In this document: positions 23,611 through 35,725 of the stretch, in pieces | How positions within the stretch are numbered: position 1 is the stretch's first letter | Layout: every line of letters begins with the position of its first letter | Assembly: GCA_029204045.2 (NCBI GenBank) | Contig: CM055081.1 | Coordinates: 8,137,068-8,201,067 of the forward strand | Direction: 5' to 3' | Length of the DNA: 64,000 nt | Source: Tillandsia leiboldiana | Lineage: Eukaryota; Streptophyta; Magnoliopsida; Poales; Bromeliaceae | Made by a program: the position numbers and the translations under genes | Notes under the pieces: generated by a model | What the model saw: the letters and a program-made list of their open reading frames with translations, nothing else | Told to the model about the DNA's origin: nothing | The model's database searches: none

Positions 23611-24753
23611 ATAAATCATTGTAACTGACTAAAAGTTTGTAAATATTAGATTTACTGGTGTAATATTATGTTAGTCAGCTTGTAAAAAAGTTTTATTTGT
23701 TTATATGTAATGTTAAGTGGACTGTTAATTAAGAACTCATATTTTTCGGGTATGATGTAATTTGAAATATTATTGTGAGTTCGTTATTGTATCATGCTAA
23801 TTTCCCTTTATTGTTTGTTCGTTAATTTTAATTAAAAAATCGATATTGTTTGATGCTAATTTTTTAAAATTGTTTGTTCGTTAATGGTAATTATTAAATC
23901 TTTGTTAGACTGATTGATTTTGTCAAATTATTAACTTCATGAATGTATTGAGCAACAGATTGTTGTAAATATTATTAAAATTGATTTATTAATATTATAA
24001 TTTTTAATATAAATAAAATTTAAATAAATTTTTAATCATGAAATATAATAATTTTTAAACGTTATAAATTATATTTAAGACAAATTAAAATTAAATAAGA
24101 TTTTATATAGTATATAAATAATTAAATATCATATATAATTTATTCTATATGTATTCTATTTAATTAAGAAATAAAATAATTTTGTAGTTATTATTTCAAT
24201 ATAGTCAATTTATAATATTTCAACATGTTGAATAAATCAGACGCCAAATATTAATTTTATGATTTTAAAAAAAATTAATAATCGTTAAATATTAAATTTC
24301 TAAATAATCGTTAAATAATCGTTAGAAAATATTAATAATCGTTATTGTTTCAAATTATATTAAATTTTTAATCGTTAAATATTATAATTTTTAATCGTTA
24401 AAGAAAATTTTTAAGACCAAATTAAAAAAAATTAGTATTTTATATAGTATATAATTAATTAAATATAATATAAAAGATTTGTTTTAATTAAATAATTCTA
24501 ATACATTATCCTATTATCACATTAATAATATACATAAAAGTAAAGGTCGCATCGTCATTAAACAAAAAAGTCAACTTTATACCTCTTATTCATCATTTCC
24601 AATCCAAACACCTATTTTCTTATACCAGATTTAAACCAGGTTTAAGCCTCATTCACATCCAAATACAATTTAGGTTTAAACCAGGTTTATTCCTTACTTT
24701 ATACCTATACCTGGTATAATTTATTCCGGTATAAGCCACATCCAAACGGTACC
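23611..24753. other. Non-coding 3' part of the Harbinger element
   Basis: Very AT-rich sequence with degenerate AATAATCGTTAAATATT-like repeats (24270-24400). The last 130 bases carry GGTTTAAACCAGG twice and several TATACC/GGTATA motifs before the terminal inverted repeat. Confidence 0.6.
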
Positions 24754-24756
24754 TAA

Positions 24757-25291
24757 TTGTATAATAAAAAGGGATTTAGAAATTCGTCAAATCAAATTGC
24801 TTTTTCAAGAATAATTTTTCTATTTTATAAGATAAACAACTATTGAGTAAACGGAGAACTTCCACTTGGCCAATAAAATAATATCTCAAAACATAATTTT
24901 TTGTTTACTTTTATAAATATTTTAGTTATAATGTATTTATTTTTCTCAATATTTTTAAAATAGGGCGTTATTGGATTAAGGGTCGTTATTTAACCAGTGA
25001 GTCAATCGTTGGTTGGATTTGTTGGATTTGTGACATTAATATATTACCATAAATATTTAATTATTATTTTTAAATTTATTATATAAAAAATATATTTATA
25101 TTATTATTTTAATATCATACTTTGAATTAAGTAAATATTAATTTTTAAATTTTATTTTTTATAAAATTAATTCATGCTAATAAAAAATAAATTCAGTTAA
25201 ATTAATTTTAGATTCATGAATTTTAATATAATTGGACAATTTTATAGATTGGTTCATAAGTTGGACCGGTCGAACCAACCAGTTCAACTTA
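24757..25291. other. AT-rich spacer between two DNA transposons
   Basis: Nothing coding. A short GGTTGGATTTGTTGGATTTGTG run near 25010 and ACCGGTCGAACCAACC near 25265 resemble fragments of LTR or other repeats but could not be assigned. Confidence 0.4.
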
Positions 25292-25662
25292 ATTTTTAAA
25301 GGCTAAATTACAGAAAATTCCTCTCTAATATTCCGCTTTTCCACTTTACCTCCTGTCATTTAAAAGTCGACAATCTGCCCTAATTTCAGAAATGTCTTTA
25401 GGGGACAACGACGTTGACAGAAATGATAAATTAACGAAAATGCCCTTTTTTTTTCTTTTTTTTTTTAGGGAATATTTTCTAAGGGTATTTTGGGTATATA
25501 AAAATATATTTTCAAAAAAACTGACGGTCAACTGACGGCAGGGAGGTTATTACACAATTCGGTAATTACGAGGGGGCAGGTTGTCGACTTTTAAATGACA
25601 GGGGATAAAGTGGAAAAACGGGATATGACATGAGGGTTTTCTGTAATTTAGCCATTTTTAAA
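25292..25662. mobile_element. Mutator-type MITE with about 75-bp terminal inverted repeats and 9-bp target duplication
   Basis: ATTTTTAAA flanks the element at 25292-25300 and 25654-25662. The element (25301-25653) begins GGCTAAATTACAGAAAA and ends with the exact inverse TTTTCTGTAATTTAGCC. Pairing continues inward through CCACTTTA and TCATTTAAAAGTCGACA against TGTCGACTTTTAAATGA. Length, long inverted repeats and a 9-bp duplication all fit a non-autonomous MULE. It carries no ORF. Confidence 0.85.
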
Positions 25663-25766
25663 TTATTAGTTTTACCGAAAATGGAGAGGAGTAAAATTTT
25701 TTCAATCATAAATGTTCGTATTCAGCGTTTAGCAAACTTTTCAAAATACTATACAAAATTAATTAT

Positions 25767-25769
<3 letters not shown>

Positions 25770-25821
<52 letters not shown>
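25770..25821. repeat. (TA)n microsatellite
   Basis: About 25 uninterrupted TA units in intergenic DNA. Confidence 0.95.
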
Positions 25822-25824
<3 letters not shown>

Positions 25825-26548
25825 CTCATCTCTCTTATATATTTTAAATTTGTACGATATTTATTTTTTACTAAACAAATAGTAAAATAAAAAAAAAATA
25901 ATTTTATAATTATACGAATAAATAATTTAAAAAATAAAAAATTGTTTTAAAATGAACTTTACTTGCAGGTAAACAAGCGGTCCCTCTAGTCGTGAACTAA
26001 CCCTTTCCAACTACACGACGCGACACGACAAAAAGCGAAAGCGTGCGTTTGCCGCTGCCTTTTTTTTTTTTTTTTCAAAAAAGAAAAAAGAAAAAAGAAA
26101 AAAGAAGAGAAAAAAAAAGAAAATGCGCTACTTCTCTTTCTCACTTTTTGCCCTTTTTCCCGGGTGCGCATCGCATTGGCTTTTCCGCCTCCACCCGACC
26201 CGAACCGTGACGTCACCCGGCGCGATCTCCAACCACGAGTTCTCGTGGCTCACAATCCTCCCCCGCGCTGACTCGGACGCCAGCTGTCTCCCGGTCACCC
26301 CTCACCGGCATCTCCCGGTCACCCCCTCTCTTTTCCAAATAAATAAATTGCACATATATTTTTTATTTTTATTAATTTTTATTTTCCGATCTCTATTTTT
26401 TCTCTCTCGCTCGCTTGCTCTCTTTTGCTTCGCCCCACCCTTCTCTCCCCCCCTTCTCTTTTGGTTTGGCGAAAAGCGGAGGTGTAGGGGATGCGATTCG
26501 ATACAATATTGGTGGCGGATTTGGGAGCGGGGATCGGACGGTGGGGAG
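25822..26548 (+). promoter_or_regulatory. Upstream region and pyrimidine-rich leader of the CDF gene
   Basis: From about 26130 the sequence becomes GC-richer and then strongly CT-rich (CTCTCTCGCTCGCTTGCTC, CCCTTCTCTCCCCCCC), typical of plant core promoters and 5' leaders. It ends at the ATG at 26549 (GGGAGATGTCTG). An upstream open frame from 26123 reads into the gene in frame, but its first part has no family resemblance and is taken as leader. Confidence 0.45.
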
Positions 26549-26759
26549 ATGTCTGAGCTCAGAGATCCGGCGATCAAGCTCTTCGGAAGGACCATACCGC
26601 TCCCCGAGGCAGCGCCGCCGCCGCAGCCCCCGCCGGAGGTGGAGGCGGCGCCGTCGGATCCTTCCATGGAAGCGGAGAAGGTGAGGGGGGTTGAAAAAAT
26701 CCCTTTTTTTAGGAATTTTTTAGTGGACTAAAGAATCTGCGTTTGAAATAAAGGCTCAT

Positions 26760-26798
<39 letters not shown>

Positions 26799-29749
26799 AA
26801 GAAGAAAAAGTTGATCTTTTTTTATACTTGGATCTTTATCCAGTGGTTGGTTATATTAGTTTATGGTGTATTTATTGAAGTTGCTACTGATTTTTCGGTG
26901 ATCTTGAGTGTCTTTTTTGTGATTTTTCGGGCTTGAAGCGAGCGTTTTATCTTGCTTTGGTATTTATTTATTGGATTGGACTAGTTGATTAGTTCCTCAT
27001 TGTTGTAGTTATTTTGTTGATTCCTAATCCATTTGAGTCAGCTGTATGATAGATGATATGCTTTCCTTGTATGAATAGATTTGGATGGTATTTGATTCTA
27101 AGATAGCCATAGATCCCTTTGATTCCTATACTTGTATCAATTTATGGTGGTAAAACCCTAAACCCCAATCCTGATTAGGGAGATTATTGAGCTTGGTTAC
27201 CATGAATGTGTTTTGCCCATAAGTATTCCTACTTTTAGGGTTTAATCATTTGTTCTGCTTCTCTATCTATATGATGGTCAAAATATCTATATTAGATCTT
27301 AGCTAATGAAAAGGATTCTACTATATTACTGGATATACTTTAGTTTTTAAAATAGTAGGTTCAGGTGAAATTCTTTAGGCGTCTATAAATTTTGCGCTTG
27401 CATGGTTAGAGATCTTGAATATTAGGTGCAATTATGAAATGCCCTTTAATAGAAAATGCCTCAATACAAAGAAAGAGCTAAACATGTAAACGATCTTTAG
27501 CAGAAACAAATTTGCCAGGAAAGGTGAAGGGTTAGTTTTTGTAGTTCGCATGATATGAAAAAAATGAGATCCATAGACTTTTAACTATATTTAAGTTTTA
27601 TCATTTCAGAGGGCTTGTCTTGTATGATATATGAATAGGAATGAAAGTTAAAGATATGCCGTGGTTGATTTAGTGAATCTTGTGCTTAATGGTTGTAGGA
27701 AAGCATGTCACTTGCAGATTCGAACGTCTGCAGCCTCATTAATTATTCGTTACAGTGTTATGCTCTTTGACAGTAGCATTAACCGCATACAGCGGTTGAT
27801 TCGGTTTTCATCTTTGAAAAAAGTTGTTTGAAGTTAAATGTGATATTTAGCCTCAAATGGAAGAGGGAAATTACTTCTTCAATTCGTATTTACCCCTCTA
27901 TTCTCCTGGATATCATGAGTATACCTCTACGTTTTGTGAAATGTCGCTGATATGATGCAATATAATAGACTTTTCTTATCTGTTTTGGTACGTGCTTGTA
28001 CAACAACCTGTCTTTCCCCTGCTGATTGATTGTCGTATTTCATTCATCTTAAGGCTTATTACTGTTGTGATGAGGCTCCCCTGCTGAGATATGAATAGTT
28101 GTAGGTATTGGAGCTAATTCTTTGGTCCTGTTGAGTTATGATTTTTGAAATCATGAGAGTGTTAAGTGGATAAAGTCACACTTTCTCATTATTTTGTTAT
28201 ACTCTTTCGAGTTTGCATGAACCACACTTTTCGTTGACTAATTAATTGCTTGTATCTGGTTTCTGGTATTATCAGTTAAGGACATGCAAGAGAAAAAAGA
28301 AAGGGAAAGTAAGTGAAGTTATCCTGAAGTGCATATTCATCCATTAGGGATTTATGCACAAAAATGGACGATATGTTTTACTGCTATTGCTTGGAAATAT
28401 TCCGCAATGTAACATTTTTAACCAAGTGTTTACTAATTGTCGGTTTACTTGTCTTTATCTTTCAATTTCAGGATACACAACAAGAAATAAAAGAAACAGA
28501 AGTCAATAGCATAAAACCAGGTGCGCCAGAGGAGGACCATCTGGAGCCAAATTGTTCTTCTGGTTTAGAGAGTGCCAGTGGTGATGACCTTCAAGCACCC
28601 GCATGTGAAGACAAGTCGGATGCAGAATTAAAATCCGGGCAAGTTAAGAGCGAGGGTGAGGGTGAGGATTCAAGCCAAGATAATAAGGCCCTCAAGAAGC
28701 CAGATAAGGTCCTTCCATGCCCTAGGTGCAACAGTATGGACACCAAGTTCTGTTACTACAATAACTACAACGTCAATCAACCACGGCACTTTTGCAAGAA
28801 CTGTCAGAGATATTGGACTGCAGGGGGTAGTATGCGAAATGTCCCCGTTGGTGCAGGCAGGCGTAAAAATAAGAACACCAGCTCTCAGTTTCGCCATATT
28901 ATGTTGTCATCTGATGGCATGGCTGCTGGCCGGGCTGTCCCTCCTGATTTCACCAATCATCAAGCTATGTCATGCGAGCCTGGGCCTTCTGTCCCCTCGA
29001 GGCCCGTAAAAGGAAATGGTACTGTCCTGAAATTTGGGCCCGAAGTGCCACTCTGCGAGTCCATGGCGTCTGTGCTGAATATTGGTGAGCAGAAAAATAA
29101 TACTGAGAATAAGGAGGAGGAATCAGTTGCGGCCTCAAATTGTGTCGAAAATGGATTACCTCAAAGGGTAGTTCAAAATGGTCCAAATAGTATGCAGGGA
29201 TATTGTAATGGGTTTACTCAGCATCCGCTACCTTATTACCCGCCAACTCCCTTAGTGTACCCTTGGAGTCCAGGATACTGTAATGGGCCACCACCCATGA
29301 TGCCGGCCCATGCACTCTCTCCACCGGTCATTCCTTTTCCTTTCGTTCCGCCGCCCTTTTGGGCGTGCCTCCCTGGGTGGCCCAATGGAATGTGGAACGG
29401 CCCATGGCCTGTATCGAACGGTGTATTATCACCATCATCTTCTACAAGCAACAGCAGTTGTTCAGGCAATGGCTCTCCCACCTTGGGAAAGCATTCCAGA
29501 GATGCGAATTTACTGGGTGAGGAGAAAGTGGAGAAATCTTTGTGGGTTCCTAAGACCCTAAGAATCGATGACCCAGACGATGCGGCAAAGAGTTCTATAT
29601 GGACTACTCTGGGGATTAAGCCAGATGAGGGAGGTCTATTTAAGTCTTTCAAGTCCAGAGCCGGAGCTAAGAAATCAGATGCCTCTCAAGTATTGCAGGC
29701 AAATCCAGCAGCGTTATCACGCTCTCAGTCCTTTCAGGAGAGCACATGA
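26549..29749 (+). CDS. CDF: Cycling DOF factor (CDF1/2/3-like) zinc-finger transcription factor
   Basis: CDFs are nuclear Dof proteins that repress CONSTANS and FT-type genes and are degraded through FKF1/GI. Exon 1 (26549-26680) encodes 44 residues starting MSELRDPAIKLFGRTIPL, the N-terminal motif peculiar to CDFs. A 1.8-kb intron follows. Exon 2 (28472-29749) brings the total to 469 residues. The C2C2 Dof finger is at about 125-180 (CPRCNSMDTKFCYYNNYNV, CKNCQRYWTAGGSMRNVPVG). Near the C-terminus are the conserved CDF blocks LWVPKTLRIDDPDDAAKSS and IWTTLGIKP ending in FKS, which in the family mediate the FKF1/GI interaction. The middle is rich in Pro, Trp and Asn. The acceptor TTTCAATTTCAG|GAT keeps the frame; the open frame extending upstream of it is intron. 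The intron contains a 36-base G run. The gene appears intact. Confidence 0.93.
26762..26797 (+). repeat. Homopolymer of about 36 G
   Basis: An uninterrupted G tract about 80 bp downstream of the CDF exon 1 donor. It could form stacked G-quadruplexes in DNA or pre-mRNA. Exact length is uncertain because such tracts are error-prone in sequencing. Confidence 0.9.
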
Positions 29750-30055
29750 TAGGCCATTTCGGGTTTCCAGGAATATATAATTTTGTTTCTTATATTTATA
29801 CAGTACATGCTACATGGTTGTTTATAGGATTTCGAGCTGCTAATATCTTGTTACTCCAATAGAAGCACTTTGTATGTACCTAAAGCAGTAGATTGTTTGA
29901 AGAAAAGCCAGTAGTAGAGCTTGTTAGTGCTTTTGCTTCAAAGCTGCAGTGACTAATGGTCAGGCTTGTCAATATATATCTTTGATTGATTAAGGATTGG
30001 AACTGTAGATAGCAGATAACTGTACTCTCTGTACCTTTCACTTGAGGCGCCAGCG

Positions 30056-30119
<64 letters not shown>

Positions 30120-31430
30120 TAGAGTTATGCAGAGTGGTGCAACTTCGAAGGCAAAGGTTTGAACATCTGAATGCTTTCTCCAGTGCTACAAGGAATATAT
30201 TCAAGTTCAACATGCTTATGATTTTCTTTGATTGGATGGTTCAAGAAAAAGAAAAAAATCAGAAAATTTTGCCTTTTCTTTTACTGGAGCTTGAGTGTTG
30301 AATTGGTAGTAAAATGTTATCTTTTGCCTTTTCTTTTCTCAAGAAAAAATGTTGTACCTGTTCAAAGTTTCCCTCTTCTCCTGCTTGATTGTGCTGTTTT
30401 TTGATGAAGTCGAATTACTGCTTGCGCATTCTCATCAGAGTGCAGTAACTGTTAATTGTCTCCCAACTCTCTGCTACTCCTGTTTGATTTTCTTTCACTA
30501 GGTATAAACATATAAAGAATGATAAAGGTACACTGATTACTAAAGTATATGATTAATTTCCTTTCAGAAGTGAGGTATAAAGCATGATGGTATTTACATA
30601 TTTTTCTTCTACTTACTCATTTCAAAGCTCACATCTTCTGATTCCGCGGCATGCAACATGTGTTGTTCATTCCTCGGCAAGAACTATGGGTTTTATCAGC
30701 ATCTGGAAGTTGTTCAACAAACATGTACTTCAGTTGCATAGTTTTTCTATGCTTACAGTTTACCACAACTATTAACTAGAAGTTATTCCTATGTTCATCT
30801 CTCCTGATCCATTAATAGTTGTGTTTGAGGCTGTTGTTCCTATGAAATTACTTAAAAGTATAGCATGAGATATTGCGTATATTGTAATGAGTAGTAGGTT
30901 ATAATACAAGTATATCTTTATATATTTTTATCCTAATTTTTTTTTATTTATTATCATTAATAAGACCTCAATACCAAATGGGACCCTAAATAGTATTCGG
31001 GCTGAGCAGATTGGCTTGGTCTGCGATTGGCCTGATTTTAGTTTGGTGATGTTTTGGTCAGTCCTGATCAAACCTATTTTAAGCTCGAGTCTGACCCAAA
31101 ATGATCCGACTGGATTAACCAAATATATGTAAATATGAAACAGTTCAAATATTCTAGGGCCTTTATATTTAAGGTCTGGCCGGTAAAATCTCGAGCCAAG
31201 TAGATTGGTTCTCATTTGTTAGTACTCTTACTTTCAAAAATATATTAGAATAGAATTTGAACAGTAAAATATATTCCGTAAACAAATACACATCACATAA
31301 AGAACCAGTAACTTGAAGCTTAGATTCCTAATTAGTGTGCTCCAATACAGTTAGTACACTATTATCTACTAGCAGTAATTTTGGGTGGACACTGCATACA
31401 TACATACATACATAAATATATATAGAGCTC
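29750..31430. other. CDF 3' UTR and downstream intergenic region with (GA)n(GCA)n repeat
   Basis: The CDF 3' UTR probably covers roughly 29750-30250. It or its flank includes (GA)n followed by about 10 GCA units at 30057-30119. From 30300 on, only weakly structured AT-rich sequence and a short CATA run (31395-31412) are visible; no further gene was recognised. Confidence 0.5.
30057..30119. repeat. (GA)n(GCA)n compound microsatellite
   Basis: About 15 GA units followed directly by about 10 GCA units, about 310-370 bp after the CDF stop codon. Confidence 0.95.
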
Positions 31431-31658
31431 GGCCGGAATAATATCAATAGCACTAAATAATTGGTGTTACTAAGTTTTCAGCCATTGGATGAAATAATGT
31501 ACGGTTGGAATTATAATGGTACTCTAGAATTTTTACTATTTAACCAACCACCGACTAAATTCTAGATAATCACTATCATCCTAATCGTACATCTCTTAAT
31601 CCAAGAGCTAAAAAATTGGTAGCACTAATGGCTTGATGGTATCGATAGTATTCCAGCC
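31431..31658. mobile_element. MITE, family B copy 1 (228 bp)
   Basis: The left end GGCCGGAATAATATCAATA and the inverted right end GGCTGGAATACTATCGATA match. AGCACTAA and TTAGTGCT lie inside in inverted order. A related copy is at 43480-43705, sharing the TTTTCAGCCATTGGATGAAA-type core. The flanks TAGAGCTC and TAGTTCAT could be a decayed 8-bp duplication. Confidence 0.6.
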
Positions 31659-32307
31659 TAGTTCATATACTTTTAAAAGTACAAGTTCATTTATATTTAT
31701 AATTTTTTTATCATTAAATGTGTATTGAGATTTGTATTTTTAATTTTTTCTTTCTCTATTTTTAGTTAACTTTATAAAAACACTAATTTCAATATAAATT
31801 CAATGATAAAAAAATTCATAAAAATGAATGGACTTGTGTTCTTAAAAGCATATAAGCACTACTATCTCTTTATATATATATTAACAAAAAAAAAACAGAT
31901 AAATTATATTTAAAACTTATATTTAACTATTTTACAATTTAACATATTTTTATTTTACCATCACGCAGTTCAAAATATTATACTTAATTATTTTTAAATT
32001 TTATTTTTACTTAATGTAAGGACTTATAGTTAAATAAAGAATCAGATACAAGGTTTTTTCAGTGAGAAAAAAAAAATTAAATTATCAAATGATAAAAAGT
32101 AAAAAAAACACTAAAATCACACGATTACAAATTAAAATTTATCCAAAAAAAACAAAAGAAAAAGAAAAAGAAAAAGCATGCGTTCAACGAGGATTGGGTA
32201 TAAAGGGCGGTGTGGGAAAGTCCAAGTTGTTGCCTCTTTGAACTTACATCGGTTTGCGGGTCGTGCCACATCTATGGCCCCACATGAACTAAGCTTTTTA
32301 TCATATA
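31659..32307. other. AT-rich intergenic DNA
   Basis: No gene recognised. A small GC-richer patch at 32190-32285 has no family resemblance. Confidence 0.4.
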
Positions 32308-32497
32308 TATATATATGGAAAAGGCTAACTATACACCCCAAAAGGGGTGTATAGTTTACACCCCACCCATCCAAGGGTGGGGTGAATTCCACTCATCACT
32401 TGATGTGATGGGTGGAGAAGCACCCCATCCTTGGATGGGTGGGGTGTAACTTATACACCCATGATTGGGTGTACAAGTAGCAAAGCCCTATATATAT
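32308..32497. mobile_element. Foldback MITE, family A copy 2 (172 bp)
   Basis: Body 32317-32488: it begins GGAAAAGGCTAACTATACACC and ends GGGTGTACAAGTAGCAAAGCCC, with an imperfect inverted interior (CCCACCCATCCAAGG / CCTTGGATGGGTGGG). It sits inside TA repeats, so the expected 9-bp duplication (TATATATAT on both sides) cannot be told apart from the microsatellite. Confidence 0.7.
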
Positions 32498-32501
32498 ATA
32501 T

Positions 32502-32541
<40 letters not shown>

Positions 32542-33573
32542 TTATTTATTTATATATTTTGTACAATGGTTTAAAAAATTAATAAACGTGACGTGAGTTC
32601 CAATGAGTCTACCGCATCAGGTGAAAATCGCATCGAAGTGTCATGGACATGAATTCTAAGATCCCAATAAAAAGAAAAAAAAAAAGAATAAATTCATAGA
32701 TAACTATTTTGGAATTGTTAGGTGTCCTGCACCTGCGTTCTACAAATGGAAACTTGCTTACGAAACATCTCGGGAAAAGAAAACCCACCCAAGTAAATTA
32801 AGAAGGGCTTCTCCTTTGTATTTTTTTTTTTTTTTAAGCGTAAAATAATTACAATTCGGAATCGATTATCTCCTGATATTCCGGGCTAAATTATACTTCT
32901 AATTCTCAACCTATGAATCGAGTGATATTCTAGTTCTTAAATTTTTTTTAAAAAATTATTTAATTATAATAATAAATAAATTTTATAATTTAAATTAATT
33001 GATTAAATATTATTATATTATTGATATAAAGATATGGAACAATGATTGGATTGCAAGACTTGGTTACAATTTAGCAGATAGTAATTCCGACTTAATTTTA
33101 TACTTTTAGAAAGTCAATAAATGTCAAATTTTAAAGTCGCAAGTATTGAAACTGTACTGCTTTATTCAATGTTAGTCATATTTGCTCATTAAATTCAGTA
33201 TTTGTGCTGATTTTTTTTGTTAAGTAACAGTAGCTAAAACATCAAATTAACATATCAAAATTACTGCAATATCACTTAATTTTACATAAAACACAGTGCC
33301 AGTACATTGCGAAAGAACATGAAGCCTATATAAAGCCTAGACGATCATGTTCAGACGCTTGATGAATACCATGACTAGCTTGATAAGTTACAGCATCATG
33401 CACCAGAAATTATTATTAAGCTTCAAAGTTCAAAATAAAGAACTTGCGAGAACAGATTTGGATCATTAGCAAGCATGCAATTGGTTCGGAAAAATAAAAA
33501 TAAAAATTGAGAGATCGATAGATCGAGTTGTGAATAGGTTATTATTCGAATGTTGTTGATGATCCAGCTTGAA
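32498..33573. other. AT-rich region downstream of the WOX gene
   Basis: TA and TTTA repeats at 32498-32560, then AT-rich DNA. The last 200-300 bases probably include the WOX 3' UTR (minus strand). No other feature seen. Confidence 0.4.
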
Positions 33574-35265
33574 CTAAGTTGGCCGCGAAACCTATCAAAA
33601 GAAAGAAGAAATAGATAAATAGATTATAATTTAGGGCTTATATATATAAAACTCAATAGATTAAATTTTAGAGAAAAGAACAAGACATGTAGCTTTCATT
33701 TGGTATGACTGTTTTTTTTTGTTTTTTTTTTTCTCCAAAGAAGAAGATGTATTTAGCAGGTTTCTTGTCAGAATGTAAGCAAATCAATGATGATAAGAAT
33801 AAAAAAGTTCATATGCTGGAGCATTAACCATATAACATTTTTATTTTAACAAAAAAACAAAATGACAACGATTTTAAGCAAGCCCTAGTGCGAGCCTTTT
33901 TTTTTTTTTTTTTTTTTTGAACGTAGAATTTGAGTGCAAATTTGCAATTGAAAATACATAGCAATGAAACTTACCAAGAAATAACTCTCACCCATTTGCA
34001 AACTCTGCATGAGAATTCCATACTCATTGATAGGAAGAAGCTCCCCAGAGGAGTTCACAAGAATTGCATCTTCTCCAAACAAAGCTCTCATGTCGATTGG
34101 GCTACTCGGAACTTCCATAGGTAATCCATTAATGAACACCGTGATAGTCCCTACACTCAAATGCATTTAGTAGTTTAGCAAATCAAGGATGAAATATGCG
34201 AAAACTATACGAGCACGCATCATTAATTTGTTTCAATCAATCATCTTACGCAAAATTCTATTGAGTTTCTAGTCATGTCCACTAATAATTAAAAATATAT
34301 CAAACTTCTATGAAACTTTGATAAGATTATAAATTATCACATGAACTTTATGATCTAGAGAACGTGAATTTTTTTTTGAAATTTTGTGATTGACTGAAAC
34401 AAACTGATTGCACACGTATTGTATTTTAATCTTTTATCCTTTAACTAGAATATACGGAGTTAGGATTTATCCCGCATATATGCATGCAGTTCAAAGGTTT
34501 TACGTTTTTACTTTATCGCATGTGAATTTGAGAATGTTACGTTTTCAACGAGCCAATGAGCATATAAAAGGGTAGGAAATTAAGAAATTTGTGTAATTGA
34601 TATTTAGGAAATTAGGGCCACTAAAAGTTTGAATTAGAAAAATTACAAGATTATGTGTTGTTAATCTACAAAATTATGTCAATATTACATGCATGTAAAA
34701 CCTGTAGGCAGCAGGTCATAAAATCCTATTTGTTGTGGTCATTAAAGTCATATTATAGTAGAGTCACTATTAATGATGAGAAATAATAGCTAATTAATTT
34801 GGTGATAATTTTGAGTTAATTAATTTGAATGCTAAATAGATCTATCTAGTGGAGGAAATAATAAGCAACTCAAGCAAAAATTTACTTCCTTGTCGATGAA
34901 ATACTAATGAAACAGGGTTTTCTAAATTGAAACTACTTTGTGGGTACTCATATATACTTCAATACTACGAACAAGGAAACACTTGTTTTTTTTGTTTTTT
35001 TTTTTTTTTTAATTAATTCATTTATGTTCTCCTCCTGTAATTAATGTAACAACCAAGCCCTAAGACCAATAAATGAAACCAACACCATATGTAGATGCAG
35101 CCATGCACTTACCAGGTTGATATTGCAGTTGAGACACCTGATCATCAGGAGAGCACATGTAAGTTGGGACTTGACTATTACTTTCCATGTAGCCCATTTG
35201 ACGAGAGATAGCAAAGAGATCATCACTATCATCTCCAATCAAATTAGAACTGATAGTAGTAGTAG

Positions 35266-35304
<39 letters not shown>

Positions 35305-35725
35305 CAGAAGAAGTAGAGCAAGAAAAGAAGCCTCCGTTAATCGAATAACCGCTCGACGACGAAGCGTTCGGATCGTATAGAATTGCACCGCCTACTTGGC
35401 CACATGCGCCGCCCGCGGGGTTGTTCATCAGCGCGGCCGCGGCTTGCATCTGTCGCTGTCGCCTGCGCGACCTCGAACGCCTGTTCTGGAACCAGTAGAA
35501 CACGTTCGCGTCCCCGACGGAGCCGTACCGCTCGAGAAGCTTGCGAATCCGCACCGTCTCCTCCTTGGGGGGGTTCACCATGCCACTGTTGAAGATGGAC
35601 TCGAGGATGAGGATCTGCTCGGGCTTCGGGGTCCATCTCGACCGGACCGGCCCCGCCATGTCGCGGTCGTAGGCCGAGCCGCTGTTGTGGTTGTTGGTGG
35701 TGTGGTCTCGGTTGTGATCATCCAT
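33574..35725 (-). CDS. WOX11: WUSCHEL-related homeobox protein, WOX11/WOX12-like
   Basis: WOX11/12 are nuclear homeodomain factors that set up crown and adventitious root founder cells in response to auxin. Three minus-strand exons, 35725-35113, 34150-33975 and 33591-33574, join in phase to 268 residues. The WOX homeodomain is at about 27-93 (VRSRWTPKPEQILILESIFN, NPPKEETVRIRKLLERYG, GDANVFYWFQNRRSRSRRR). A GCA-encoded polyalanine run lies near 155-167. The C-terminal WOX11/12 block TITVFINGLPMEV...DMRALFGEDAILV...NEYGILMQSLQMGESYFLVSRPT is complete only when the last exon, six codons including the stop (VSRPT-stop), is added. That exon was located from the acceptor TTTTGATAG and the family's C-terminus. 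The gene appears intact; intron 1 is about 960 bp and intron 2 about 380 bp. Confidence 0.92.

Larger units (their letters stand above)
18026..24756 (+). mobile_element. Complete PIF/Harbinger DNA transposon
   Basis: The element occupies 18029-24753 (6,725 bp) between TAA trinucleotides at 18026-18028 and 24754-24756, the target preference of PIF/Harbinger. The ends are inverted: left GGTTCTGTTTGGAT, right (reverse complement) GGTACCGTTTGGAT. Contents in order: palindromic subterminal repeats, a GC-rich minisatellite, three 104-bp direct repeats, the MYB/SANT-like ORF1 (one stop), a duplicated transposase start, and an intact DDE transposase, both genes on the plus strand. Subterminal GGTTTAAACC/CCTGGTTTA motifs occur near both ends. 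Since the transposase frame is open and the termini are recognisable, the copy appears young or recently active. Confidence 0.92.

Noticed and set aside
28364..28471. Possible alternative start of the CDF protein within the intron (MDDMFYCYCLE...)
   Set aside because: The CDF-specific N-terminal motif is encoded by exon 1 at 26549 and joins in frame at 28472, and a good acceptor stands at 28471. The intronic extension has no family similarity.
30928..31215. 95-residue minus-strand open frame
   Set aside because: Composition suggests repeat-derived AT-rich DNA; no domain, no splice context, no conserved motif.
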